From Ochrobactrum sp. Q0168 (lineage in GTDB: Bacteria > Pseudomonadota > Alphaproteobacteria > Rhizobiales > Rhizobiaceae): a DNA stretch of 64,000 nucleotides. Position numbers and translations under genes: made by a program. The notes under the pieces are model-generated. The model saw only the letters and a program-made list of their open reading frames with translations. It had not been told where the DNA came from and made no database searches. Below are positions 9,304 through 17,899 of this stretch, piece by piece (position 1 is the stretch's first letter; every line of letters starts with the position of its first letter). The stretch lies in contig NZ_JAELXQ010000004.1 in the NCBI RefSeq assembly GCF_016427605.1, forward strand, positions 239,186-303,185, written 5' to 3'.

Positions 9304-11445
9304 ATGAACATCGCAAAGACATTGGATAACAACAGGCAAACCAGAATCCGTTACCGCAACGCCGCTTTGTTGGGCTGTACGGCGCTGGCGCTCATCATGC
9401 CGGGCGTGGCTTCCGCTCAGGATGCGGCGAAGACGTCTGGTTCTACGACTGTTCTTCAGACCATTACCGTCGACGGCGCGGGCGGAAGCGATGACGATTC
9501 CAAGTCCATCGTTGCGCGCAAGACGACAATCGGCGGCAAAATTCCAGCCGAAATCCTCGATACGCCCGCATCGGTCTCCGTAATCACGGCGAAGGAGATT
9601 CAGGACCGCAATGCTCAAACTGTTGAGCAGGTGCTGCAATATACCTCAGGCGTCAACACCGACTTCTACGGCTCAGACGACCGCTTCGACTATTTCAAGA
9701 TTCGTGGTTTCGACGCTTATACCTATCGTGACGGACTGGTCATTGGACGGCCTTTTGGCGGCATTCGCGAGGAACCATTCGCTTATGAGCGTGTGGAAGT
9801 TCTGAAAGGATCGAACTCGTCTGGCTTCGGCGTTTCCCAACCGGGCGGTGCCGTGAATTATGTCACCAAGCGCCCGAGAAGCGAGCGCTTCGGGGAAGCA
9901 TATATCACTGGCGGCTCTTTCGAACATAAGGAAGTCGGCGTTGATTTTGGCGACAATATCACCCAGGACGACACGCTTTCCTACCGTTTCACCGGCAAAT
10001 TTCAGGATGCCAACGCCGAATATGACTATTCGCGCAATGACGATAAATTCGTCATGGGCGGCCTGACCTGGCGCCCCGACGCGGCCACCAGTCTGACCGT
10101 GGTTTACGATCACCTGTACAGGAACGGTACACCCGGCGGCGGCGGCCATCCCATCGGCACGGATTTCAGCCGTAGCCGCTTTTTCGGCGAGCCGGACTAT
10201 AATTTCCGCGGTACGAAGCGAAACGCGCTGAGTGCCATGTTCGATCATGACTTCGGCAATGGTTTGAGCTTCAGCTCCAATGCGCGTTACAGCAAAACGG
10301 ACAGCGATTTCGGTTATGCCTATATTGGCGGTACACCCACTGATGGTTCGACCATTGCGGATCGCTATTTCTTCGGCAATGAAAGCTCCAGCGAACAATT
10401 CATCATCGACTCGCATTTTCTATATGAAGCGAATTTCGATAATGTCGAAAGCCGCACATTGGTGGGGCTAGAGTATAATAATTATAAGTCGAGCGATGCC
10501 ACATCGTGGGGAGCGGCTCCCGGCATTGACTGGACAAACCCCGTTTACACAGGCGGGCCGCTATCAACCGCGCCTTATACGAGCACGCGAGACAAGCAGA
10601 AGACGACGGGGCTTTATCTACAGCAGGATCTGGTCTTCTACGATAAGCTGATCTTCTCCATGGGGCTGCGCAATGACTGGCTGGACCTCACCGAGGAAAA
10701 CCGGCTGACAAGCGTGACTGATAAAGGCGATCATAGCGATTTTAGCAAGCGCTTCGGTCTGACCTATCGCATTACGGACGAAGTCGCGACCTATGTAAGC
10801 TACGCGGAATCCGTCGCACCGACTGAAGTCGGCGTCGAGCCCACAACCGGCAAGCAGTACGAAATTGGCGTCAAATATCAGCCGGATGCATTTCCGGCGC
10901 TGTTCAGCGCTGCGATCTACGACCTGACGAAGGAAAACTTCACCGTCTATGACAGCGTGACTTATCTGCCTTCCAGCGTCGAGAAAGTGCGGCATCGCGG
11001 TGTCGATCTTGAGGCCAAGGCGGAAGTTGCGCGTAACATCAATGTAATCGCCGCCTATAGCTATATCGACTCCAAGATCGAAGAACCGGGCGGCATTTAC
11101 GACGGCAATCGCCTTGCAATGGTTCCAAAACACATGGCGTCCATCTGGGGCACCTATACGCTGGAAGGCGAAGGTGCGCGTGGCGACATGACCTTCGGCC
11201 TCGGCGCGCGCTACATCGGCTCATATTATCTGGGCAATGCGAATAACCCGACACCAAAAATAGGCATGGGCGAGTCCAGCGTCGTGGTCGATGCCTCGTT
11301 CAGCTACAACATCAAAGAAAACACCACGCTTCAGGTAAATGCGAGCAATCTGTTCGATGAGAAGCATGTCGCCAACGGCGGTTCCGGTGCGTATTTCTAC
11401 AATCCGGGCCGTGAGATCACGGCAACGCTTCGTCAGACCTGGTGA
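9304..11445 (+). CDS. TonB-dependent siderophore receptor
   Basis: Outer-membrane receptor that imports an Fe(III)-siderophore with TonB energy. From ATG 9304 the product is 713 aa with a signal peptide ending at ASAQ and a TonB-box-like TITVDG segment soon after. It has a plug domain (about residues 80-190, with SVSVITAKEIQDRNAQTVEQ, KIRGFDAY and RVEVLKGSNSS). A 22-strand barrel follows, ending in a terminal Trp (TLRQTW). Earlier in-frame starts (from 9139) would place the signal peptide internally, so 9304 is preferred. The sequence is closest in feel to the FhuA/FoxA/FpvA type, but the ligand is not determined. It faces the ABC operon across the candidate IRO box. Confidence 0.93.
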   Translation: MNIAKTLDNNRQTRIRYRNAALLGCTALALIMPGVASAQDAAKTSGSTTVLQTITVDGAGGSDDDSKSIVARKTTIGGKIPAEILDTPASVSVITAKEIQDRNAQTVEQVLQYTSGVNTDFYGSDDRFDYFKIRGFDAYTYRDGLVIGRPFGGIREEPFAYERVEVLKGSNSSGFGVSQPGGAVNYVTKRPRSERFGEAYITGGSFEHKEVGVDFGDNITQDDTLSYRFTGKFQDANAEYDYSRNDDKFVMGGLTWRPDAATSLTVVYDHLYRNGTPGGGGHPIGTDFSRSRFFGEPDYNFRGTKRNALSAMFDHDFGNGLSFSSNARYSKTDSDFGYAYIGGTPTDGSTIADRYFFGNESSSEQFIIDSHFLYEANFDNVESRTLVGLEYNNYKSSDATSWGAAPGIDWTNPVYTGGPLSTAPYTSTRDKQKTTGLYLQQDLVFYDKLIFSMGLRNDWLDLTEENRLTSVTDKGDHSDFSKRFGLTYRITDEVATYVSYAESVAPTEVGVEPTTGKQYEIGVKYQPDAFPALFSAAIYDLTKENFTVYDSVTYLPSSVEKVRHRGVDLEAKAEVARNINVIAAYSYIDSKIEEPGGIYDGNRLAMVPKHMASIWGTYTLEGEGARGDMTFGLGARYIGSYYLGNANNPTPKIGMGESSVVVDASFSYNIKENTTLQVNASNLFDEKHVANGGSGAYFYNPGREITATLRQTW

Positions 11446-11454
11446 GACCCGGCC

Positions 11455-12330
11455 TTATCGGCGCTGCTGCAAACGGCGCCAAGCAGCCGGGGTCTCGCCG
11501 ACAATCTGTCGGAAAGCTTTGGTGAGATGTGCCTGATCGGTAAAGCCAAGTTGAGCAGCCACAGCTGCGACCGTCACATTGCCGCCGATCAGCAGGTCCT
11601 GCGCGAGATCAATGCGTTTGCCGAGCTGCCATTGCAAAGGGGTCTTTCCGGTCGTCTGCTTGAAGACGTTGGAAAACCAGCTTTCGGAGAGCCCTACAGT
11701 CGCGGCCATTTCAGCAACGCTGAGCCGTCCGTCGCCGCATGCATTGAAACGGGCATGAAGTTTGTTCATCTGGGCCTGGGTGAGACGGCCATAACTATGA
11801 CCGCTATCGTCCGCAGAGATATCGAGCAGACTGGCCAGAATGCTGCCGACAAGGCTTTCCGCGAACAGGGCATGTTTGGTGGGGTTAGCCGTTTCATCCA
11901 CCAGTAGTCTGGCCAGCGTTTCGACCGCTCCGATGTCCTGAATTTCCGCCGGACTTCGCAAGGCCGTCATTGCAGCGGAAGTGCCTACCGCCGGTGTCAG
12001 GAATTTGAGCAGCCGATCTTTATGAAAGTGCAGGTTCAGATGGGAGAAACGGTGCATCGAGACCGTTTTCGTCCAAAGCGGCAGACCTGCCGGTAGATAG
12101 ATGGCACGCATCATCGGACGGTAATGCTGTTTGAGCGTGCTTTGCATATTGGATATGCTGATGTTCGACGACACATCGTTGAAGAAGATCATGATGCGCG
12201 GGTCGTCGGACAGGAAATAGCCTGTGGCGCCGGTCTGGCTTTCTGCTTCCCAAAACGCGCTGACCAGACCGTCGAACACACGCCATTTGACCGGAGCGAC
12301 CACCCGAATGCCTTCTGCGTGCCAGGTCAT
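11455..12330 (-). CDS. AraC family transcriptional regulator
   Basis: DNA-binding regulator with an N-terminal sensory domain (about 190 residues) and a C-terminal AraC/XylS double helix-turn-helix. The latter is seen in the LSVAEMAATVGLSESWFSNVFKQ and LGFTDQAHLTKAFRQ segments, with GKTPLQW and GETPAAWRR closing each half. It is convergent with the siderophore receptor, ending 9 bp from its stop, so it may regulate iron uptake; that is inference from position. The start is uncertain: ATG 12330 is the only ATG, but homologous-looking sequence continues a few residues upstream. TTG 12346-12348 or GTG 12444 are possible. Confidence 0.85.
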   Translation of the reverse strand: MTWHAEGIRVVAPVKWRVFDGLVSAFWEAESQTGATGYFLSDDPRIMIFFNDVSSNISISNMQSTLKQHYRPMMRAIYLPAGLPLWTKTVSMHRFSHLNLHFHKDRLLKFLTPAVGTSAAMTALRSPAEIQDIGAVETLARLLVDETANPTKHALFAESLVGSILASLLDISADDSGHSYGRLTQAQMNKLHARFNACGDGRLSVAEMAATVGLSESWFSNVFKQTTGKTPLQWQLGKRIDLAQDLLIGGNVTVAAVAAQLGFTDQAHLTKAFRQIVGETPAAWRRLQQRR

Positions 12331-12542
12331 GGAATGCCAGAAGCTCAATGTCGGAATCGTTCCTCTTAACCGCGATAAAGGTGCTTTTCCAAAGGGGCAG
12401 AAATGCTTTCGGGATATCCTGCCGTCAGGAAAAAGCCAGCACACCCCAATTTAATATGAGTATATTTATCATGTTTCAGCATCGTGGCAACTGAATAATC
12501 AAAGCCTGCCACGTTTGCGCTGATGACAATAGCTATGAGACG

Positions 12543-13460
12543 CTATTGCGGCGGGTTTTCTTCAACCAGAGCCGGGGTTGGGTCGGACGTGGCGACCGCG
12601 GGTGGTCCTTCGACGCCGCGCTGGCGTTCGCGGATGAATGTGAACATCCCCGAGATGACGATCAAAACGATACCGATCAGCATCGCCACATCGATATGGT
12701 CGTGGAAGACGAAATAGCCAAACAGGATCGCCCAAATCATCTGGCTATATTGCGGTGAGGCAATCGCACTGGCGGGCGCGTGATGTGCCGCCAGCATCAG
12801 CAGAATATTGGCGAGCGCTGCCAGTAGGCCATATCCTGCAAGATAGACCCATTGCATCGTATCCGGGGCCTGATAGGTTGGGAGCATCAGCGCTCCGCAA
12901 ATCACGATGGGGCCGATAAGCCCGCTTGTATAGAGCGAAATGCGCTTTTCCTTTTTGCCCATCACACGGAAAATGATGATGCCGACCGCACCACCCATAC
13001 CGGCGGCGAGGGCACCGAGATGGCCGATGGACAATTCACGGAAACCGGGGCGCAGGACCACCATAACACCCGCAAAGCCGATGGCGACCGCCAGCCAGCG
13101 CCGCCAGCCGACCTGCTCCTTGAGGAACACGACGGACAATATGGTGACGAATACGGGCAACAGGAAAATCAGTGCGAAGGCTTCCGCCATGGAAAGATGT
13201 GTAAAGGCGGTAACGCTGCCTACGGTTCCCATCGTTGTCGTGACCATGCGCAGAAGCCACATCTTCACATTGGTGGTTCGAAACATGTCGATCCAGCTCT
13301 CACCGGCTTTCTTGGTGAAGGGAACGGCAAGCAAACCAAGCACAGCACCGAAGAATGCGGTTTCGTAGGCAGATAGCGAGCCGTCAATAAACTTGACGCA
13401 GGCGTCGCTGATAGCGAATGCAGCATAGGAAGCAAACGCGAGGAAAATTCCGTAAAGCAT
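12543..13460 (-). CDS. EamA/DMT family transporter
   Basis: Drug/metabolite transporter superfamily permease of 305 aa with ten predicted hydrophobic segments arranged as two EamA halves. The first begins MLYGIFLAFASYAAFAISD and the second around the GALAAGMGGAVGIIIFRVMGK segment. The C-terminal ~25 residues are hydrophilic. It is flanked by unrelated genes and no substrate can be proposed. Start at ATG 13460 gives a normal length for the family. Confidence 0.9.
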   Translation of the reverse strand: MLYGIFLAFASYAAFAISDACVKFIDGSLSAYETAFFGAVLGLLAVPFTKKAGESWIDMFRTTNVKMWLLRMVTTTMGTVGSVTAFTHLSMAEAFALIFLLPVFVTILSVVFLKEQVGWRRWLAVAIGFAGVMVVLRPGFRELSIGHLGALAAGMGGAVGIIIFRVMGKKEKRISLYTSGLIGPIVICGALMLPTYQAPDTMQWVYLAGYGLLAALANILLMLAAHHAPASAIASPQYSQMIWAILFGYFVFHDHIDVAMLIGIVLIVISGMFTFIRERQRGVEGPPAVATSDPTPALVEENPPQ

Positions 13461-13730
13461 GACTATGTCCGTAAAGACGGGTCCGAAACCGCCGAGGCCG
13501 AAAGAGAGAGGGGAGGAGGCTCTTTTCCGATCCTCTAATCGATTGGAGACACATTGGCAAAAGACATTTTAGTAAAACCATGGCTGGGCCAGTATAAATC
13601 GACAGGCGCGATTTCGACTTTTTCAAGGCTCAGAGCTCCCGCGAAAACGCATGCCTCATTTGCAATCATATCCGTGGTGGAAATTTAGACAAACGCCTAT
13701 TTCATGCTCATCCAAACGAGGAGAGAGCAA

Positions 13731-13868
13731 ATGAACATTCGTCAGAAATTCCAGCAATATGTATCCCGTCGCCGTGCAGTTCGTGAACTCGGTGCAATGG
13801 ACGACCATCTTCTTGCCGACATCGGCGTTTCGCGTTCGCAGATCCAGAGCGCCGTCTTCGGTCGTTAA
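13731..13868 (+). CDS. DUF1127 (YjiS-like) small protein, 45 aa
   Basis: A 45-residue basic protein with the DUF1127 layout: an N-terminal RRRAVREL helix followed by the LLADIGVSRSQI motif. A strong ribosome site (GAGGAGAG, 13718-13726) precedes ATG 13731, and an intrinsic terminator follows at 13928. It is a free-standing gene. Members of this family are abundant and stress-responsive in alphaproteobacteria; the precise role here is unknown. Confidence 0.85.
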   Translation: MNIRQKFQQYVSRRRAVRELGAMDDHLLADIGVSRSQIQSAVFGR

Positions 13869-13927
13869 GTGCTTATGGAGAGTCTTTCGAAGGACCACCC
13901 ATCGAGTATAACTGAAATAAAGTGATA

Positions 13928-13965
13928 AAGCGTCGGTCTCCAGTCCCGGCGCTTTTGCTTTTTCT
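13928..13965 (+). terminator. Intrinsic terminator of the DUF1127 gene
   Basis: A nine-pair stem (AAGCGTCGG with CCGGCGCTT, one G-U pair) with a 9-nt loop, followed by a T-rich tail reading TTGCTTTTT. Confidence 0.8.
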
Positions 13966-14451
13966 GCATTTCTATTAAGTATTTTAGCGATTTCTTTCTT
14001 GATCAGCGCATTCCAGCTGACAACCTTTTTCTCCGATTCATTGAAGATTTGAACTTGCCAGCGCGCGAGATGGCTGTCACATGTCTGTCGCTTCCTTGTG
14101 GGATTAGTTCTATTTTTGCCGGTTTTTTCGAGATTCTTTTGCATTTGGGACAATTCTGATCCCGTTTTGAGACAAGTTCGAATTGTTTCTTACGCTGCCC
14201 CTCATATACTCAATCTCGTGGGGGCAGATGATGAAGAGCATTTCAAGGTTGAGATGTTCAGGCTTTGGGTGCTTCTTCATCGTCGCTCTCTTTTCAGAGC
14301 AATGACTATTCAAACGATTATTACAGCGGCTTAGCCGTAATATTGTGTGCAAACATCTATACTGAGACTGGCATCCTTGCGCATCGGGCGATCAGATTGC
14401 TAACTGATCGCCCGATGACACAAACGTTCGCAAGAGGATGGGGCTCGCAAG
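13966..14451. other. Gene-free, AT-richer intergenic stretch
   Basis: No convincing coding sequence is seen on either strand; short open frames here lack ribosome sites and family resemblance. The only clear structure is the perfect inverted repeat at 14382-14417. The promoter of the following DUF2938 gene must lie here. Confidence 0.5.
14382..14417. repeat. Perfect 14-bp inverted repeat upstream of the DUF2938 gene
   Basis: CATCGGGCGATCAG and its exact complement are separated by 8 nt and end 34 bp before the DUF2938 start. No T-run follows on the plus strand, so it could be an operator or a 5' UTR hairpin rather than a terminator. Confidence 0.7.
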
Positions 14452-14940
14452 ATGATAGATCTCTTATGGCGCGGTATCCTGATTGGGATTGGTGCGACGG
14501 TCGTGATGGATATCTGGGCGATCGTGCTGGCTGCCATACCGGGACAGTCGGCTCCAAACTGGGGGCGGGTTGGTCGCTGGTTCTGGCACTTACGCGAAGG
14601 CCAGATTTTTCATGACGACATCGGCAAGGCTACGCCCTATAAGCACGAAGTCGCGCTTGGTTGGATCGGCCATTATGGTGTCGGCATTCTTTATGGCGTG
14701 ATTTTCGCTTTTTATGGCGGGGCTGAATGGTTCGCAGACCCTGTCTTTCTCCCCGTCTGGATCTTCGGCATATTAACGGTCGCCGCTGGTTGGTTTCTGT
14801 TGCAGCCGGGGCTTGGAATCGGTTGGGCAGCATCCCGTTTGCCGAATGCGCGTCATGTCCGTATTATGAACCTCGTCGCACATACGTTTTTTGCGCTCGG
14901 CATGTATGCGACTGCGCTTTTGCTGAAAAGCGTTTTCTAA
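14452..14940 (+). CDS. DUF2938 family membrane protein
   Basis: A 162-aa integral-membrane protein with four hydrophobic segments (about residues 6-28, 70-92, 98-118 and 138-160). Its sequence is typical of DUF2938, with the PNWGRVGRWFWHLREGQIFHDDI stretch in the first loop. The function of the family is not known. It is monocistronic, with a terminator at 14958 and an upstream 14-bp inverted repeat. Confidence 0.85.
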   Translation: MIDLLWRGILIGIGATVVMDIWAIVLAAIPGQSAPNWGRVGRWFWHLREGQIFHDDIGKATPYKHEVALGWIGHYGVGILYGVIFAFYGGAEWFADPVFLPVWIFGILTVAAGWFLLQPGLGIGWAASRLPNARHVRIMNLVAHTFFALGMYATALLLKSVF

Positions 14941-14957
14941 TCAACAGGTTGAAAACT

Positions 14958-14988
14958 GCGCCCGCCCGCCGAGGTGGGCGCTTTTTTT
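14958..14988 (+). terminator. Intrinsic terminator after the DUF2938 gene
   Basis: GCGCCC pairs with GGGCGC, extended by a G-T and two C-G pairs, and is followed by seven T residues (14982-14988). Confidence 0.85.
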
Positions 14989-15297
14989 GAAGCACTTTCA
15001 AATATTTCCCCGCAAATGGGGAACTGGCGTTCGGGGACAAGTCAGTCCACACTTCATCAAGTCAATAAATAGGCATTCTCAAGGCAGAATTGTGTGCAGA
15101 TCGTGTAGAGAACTGTGCATTGCCTGCAATGAGGTGTATGGGGAACCAGTCCGTCCGTGCACAATGCGGCGGCGTCTAACATTTCGGCAATCCCGATGGG
15201 TTGCTCCATTCTGTATTTCGTGGCGGCGCAGCAGATCTGTCCGTGGCGGAATTGGCGTGGGCACCCGAGAAACGGGCCTACTTGCCTCGGAGGAACG
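14989..15297 (+). other. Long leader region upstream of the AzgA permease
   Basis: About 300 bp without a convincing gene. Short hairpins are visible: TTCCCC/GGGGAA at 15006-15023 and a CCCG/CGGG stem near 15266-15278 close to the ribosome site. I could not match it to the purine, xanthine (NMT1) or any other riboswitch core by eye. It may hold only the promoter and untranslated leader. Confidence 0.4.
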
Positions 15298-16590
15298 ATG
15301 CTCGAAAAGCTGTTCAAGTTACAGGAACACGGCACCAACGCGCGGACGGAAATCATCGCCGGCGTGACGACCTTCCTGACGATGTCTTACATCATCTTCG
15401 TCAACCCGGATATCCTGTCCACCACGGGCATGGATAAAAGCGCTGTTTTTGTGGCGACCTGTCTCGCCGCTGCGCTCGGCTCGATCATCATGGCGCTTGT
15501 CGCCAACTGGCCGATCGGCATGGCGCCCGGCATGGGCCTCAACGCATTCTTCGCGTTCACAGTGGTTGGAGCCATGGGCTTCAGCTGGCAGCAGGCGCTC
15601 GGAGCTGTTTTCATTTCCGGCGTCATCTTCCTCCTTCTGACGGTAACGGGTATCCGCCGCTGGCTGGTGGAAGGCATTCCGCATTCGCTTCGAAGCGCTA
15701 TTGCAGCCGGTATCGGTATGTTCCTGGCGCTCATCGGCCTTAAAACCGCAGGCGTTGTGGTCGGTAATGAAGCAACGCTCGTCGGCCTTGGCGATTTGAC
15801 CAAAGCCGGTACGCTGCTTGCTATCGCGGGTTTCTTCATTATCGCGGTTCTGGATGCGCTCAAGGTTCGCGGTTCGATCCTGATCGGCATTCTGGTGATT
15901 ACGATTGCGTCGATAGCGCTTGGCATCAGCCAGTTCAACGGCGTGTTCTCCGCCCCGCCAAGCCTTGCGCCGACCTTCCTGCAGCTCGACGTTATGGGCG
16001 CGCTCCATACCGGCATTCTGCACGTGATCCTGGTCTTCGTGCTGGTGGAAGTTTTCGACGCCACGGGAACGCTGATCGGCGTCGCCAAGCGTGGCGGCCT
16101 GATCGAACCGGGCAAGCCGAACCGTCTCGGTCGCGCGCTCTTTGCCGACAGCACGGCCATTCTCGGCGGCTCGCTTTTGGGCACCTCATCTACAACGGCT
16201 TATGTCGAAAGCGCCTCCGGCGTGCAGGCAGGCGGTCGCACCGGTCTTACGGCTCTGGTCGTCGCGCTGCTGTTTCTGGCTGCCCTGTTTATTTCGCCGC
16301 TTGCCGGTTCGGTCCCTGCTTACGCAACCGCACCAGCGCTGATCTATGTTGCCTGCCTCATGATGCGCGAACTGACCGAAATCGAATGGCACGACATTAC
16401 GGAAGCAACGCCTGCTGCGCTTACCGCACTGGCTATTCCGCTGACCTATTCGATTGCCAATGGTCTTGCCTTCGGCTTCATCAGCTATGTCGTGCTCAAG
16501 GCCTTTACGGGCAAGGCGCGTGAGGTTCACCTTGCAACCTGGCTGGTCGCGGCCCTGTTCGTGATCCGCTTCGCGTTCTTCGCGGAATAG
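15298..16590 (+). CDS. AzgA-family purine (adenine/guanine/hypoxanthine) permease
   Basis: Inner-membrane nucleobase:proton symporter of the NCS2 superfamily, AzgA/PbuG branch, 430 aa. CGGAGGAAC (15288-15296) precedes ATG 15298; an upstream in-frame start at 15157 would add an unrelated tail. AzgA hallmarks are the N-terminal TEIIAGVTTFLTMSYIIFVNP segment, GMAPGMGLNAFFAF around residue 80, and the EVFDATGTLIGVAKRGG and SSTTAYVESASG motifs of the substrate core. About fourteen membrane segments. The downstream deaminase, 60 bp away behind a hairpin, suggests a purine salvage pair. Confidence 0.93.
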   Translation: MLEKLFKLQEHGTNARTEIIAGVTTFLTMSYIIFVNPDILSTTGMDKSAVFVATCLAAALGSIIMALVANWPIGMAPGMGLNAFFAFTVVGAMGFSWQQALGAVFISGVIFLLLTVTGIRRWLVEGIPHSLRSAIAAGIGMFLALIGLKTAGVVVGNEATLVGLGDLTKAGTLLAIAGFFIIAVLDALKVRGSILIGILVITIASIALGISQFNGVFSAPPSLAPTFLQLDVMGALHTGILHVILVFVLVEVFDATGTLIGVAKRGGLIEPGKPNRLGRALFADSTAILGGSLLGTSSTTAYVESASGVQAGGRTGLTALVVALLFLAALFISPLAGSVPAYATAPALIYVACLMMRELTEIEWHDITEATPAALTALAIPLTYSIANGLAFGFISYVVLKAFTGKAREVHLATWLVAALFVIRFAFFAE

Positions 16591-16597
16591 TCGTGGA

Positions 16598-16621
16598 ACG
16601 CCGGGCGTTCGCGCCCGGCGT
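16598..16621 (+). terminator. Strong hairpin between azgA-like permease and deaminase genes
   Basis: A perfect 10-bp stem (ACGCCGGGCG and complement) closed by a TTCG tetraloop. Only a short ATTTCC tail follows, so read-through into the deaminase is plausible; it may act as a processing or partial-termination signal. Confidence 0.6.
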
Positions 16622-16650
16622 ATTTCCGATAAGAGATGAGGAGAGAGCCT

Positions 16651-17250
16651 TTGCAGTCGAACGATCTGAAACTTCTGGAACGACTGATCGAAGTCCTTGA
16701 GAACAATATCATCCCGCTGACGGAAAAAGGCGTTGCCGCTGGCAACAAGATTTTCGGTGCAGCGCTGCTGCAAAAGTCCGATCTTTCACTCGTTCTGGCG
16801 GAAACCAACAATGAGACGGAAAACCCGCTTTGGCATGGTGAAGTACACACGCTGAAGCGCTTTTATGAAATGCCGGAAAAGGGCAGACCGAACACCAGGG
16901 ATATGGTGTTCTTTTCAACCCATGAGCCATGCTCGATGTGCCTTTCGGCCATCACCTGGAGCGGCTTCGACAATTTCTATTATCTGTTCAGCCATGAAGA
17001 TTCGCGCGATGCGTTTTCCATCCCGCACGATCTGAAAATTCTCAAGGAAGTCTTCACGTTGGAGCCGGGCGGTTATAATCGCGACAATGCCTTCTGGCAT
17101 AGCCATTCCCTGCCCAAGCTGGTCGCAGCTCTGCCGGAGCCTGATCGTTCGCGGCTTGAAAAGCGTCTTGATGCCATTCGCGCCAAATACGACGCGATGT
17201 CCGGCGCATATCAGTCCCAGAAGGATGGTAACGCGATCCCGCTCAATTGA
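16651..17250 (+). CDS. Nucleoside/nucleobase deaminase (CDA/dCMP-deaminase fold)
   Basis: Zinc-dependent deaminase of the cytidine/guanine/tRNA-adenosine deaminase superfamily, 199 aa. The zinc site is read as HGEVHTL (His and catalytic Glu) and PCSMC. The residue between His and Glu is Gly instead of the common Ala. TTG 16651 is preferred because GAGGAGAG (16638-16645) is five bases upstream; an ATG at 16636 overlaps that site. The C-terminal 60 residues are a charged helix-rich extension. Location behind a purine permease suggests a purine-type substrate, but this is inference. Confidence 0.8.
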   Translation: MQSNDLKLLERLIEVLENNIIPLTEKGVAAGNKIFGAALLQKSDLSLVLAETNNETENPLWHGEVHTLKRFYEMPEKGRPNTRDMVFFSTHEPCSMCLSAITWSGFDNFYYLFSHEDSRDAFSIPHDLKILKEVFTLEPGGYNRDNAFWHSHSLPKLVAALPEPDRSRLEKRLDAIRAKYDAMSGAYQSQKDGNAIPLN

Positions 17251-17392
17251 GCCACATTATTTTAACTGAAGCTTGACAGGTCGACGGGTTACGCGGCACA
17301 TCGCTCGCGTTGCGTGATCCGTTTTGTTTTTGCGAAGATCTTTTGACTTCGCATGCCGATGCCAGCGTGTCGGCGAGCCTGTGAGGATATTG

Positions 17393-17899
17393 ATGCTGCG
17401 TATAATTGTAATGGGCGTTTCGGGGTCCGGAAAGTCCACTGTCGGCGAGAAGATTGCTGCCGAATTGCAGTTGCCCTTTCTGGAAGGGGATTCGCTACAC
17501 CCCAAGGCTAATGTCGATAAAATGTCGGCGGGCATTCCGCTTCAGGATGAAGATCGCTGGCCGTGGCTGGACAAGATCGGCGAACAGCTGGCCGCAGCAA
17601 ATGATGGCATAGTCGTTTCCTGTTCGGCGCTGAAAGCAGTCTATCGGGATCGTTTGCGCGCCGCTGCCGGCGCGCCGGTTCTGATTATCTTCCTCGATGG
17701 AACGTTCGAAGTTCTTCATGAGCATATGGGGCATCGGACAGGCCATTTCATGCCGGTCGCCATGCTCGAAAGCCAGATCGCAACGCTGGAAAGCCCGTTG
17801 GGTGAGCCGCTTGTTTTTCGGGCCGATGTGGCCGATACCGTCGAGAAGATCGTGGCGGAAAGCCTCGCCTGGATATTCGCGCGCAGAAGCTTTAGCTGA
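17393..17899 (+). CDS. gntK: Gluconokinase
   Basis: Phosphorylates D-gluconate to 6-phosphogluconate for the Entner-Doudoroff or pentose phosphate routes; cytoplasmic. The 168-aa product has the P-loop GVSGSGKS at residues 8-15. It also has the gluconokinase motifs EGDSLHPKANVDKM, GIPLQDEDRWPWL and CSALKAVYRDRLR. ATG 17393 has GTGAGGA just upstream; the open frame continues earlier without supporting signals. The 3' end overlaps the convergent permease gene by 8 bp. No gluconate transporter or GntR regulator is adjacent. Confidence 0.93.
   Translation: MLRIIVMGVSGSGKSTVGEKIAAELQLPFLEGDSLHPKANVDKMSAGIPLQDEDRWPWLDKIGEQLAAANDGIVVSCSALKAVYRDRLRAAAGAPVLIIFLDGTFEVLHEHMGHRTGHFMPVAMLESQIATLESPLGEPLVFRADVADTVEKIVAESLAWIFARRSFS

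Noticed and set aside
13966..14451. Small open frames in the AT-richer interval before the DUF2938 gene
   Set aside because: No ribosome sites and no recognisable protein sequence in either direction.
14989..15297. A purine, guanidine or xanthine riboswitch upstream of the AzgA permease
   Set aside because: None of the conserved core sequences I know for these aptamers is present; only generic hairpins were seen.
16636..16650. ATG 16636 as the start of the deaminase gene
   Set aside because: The ATG overlaps the GAGGAGAG ribosome site that fits TTG 16651; kept only as an alternative.
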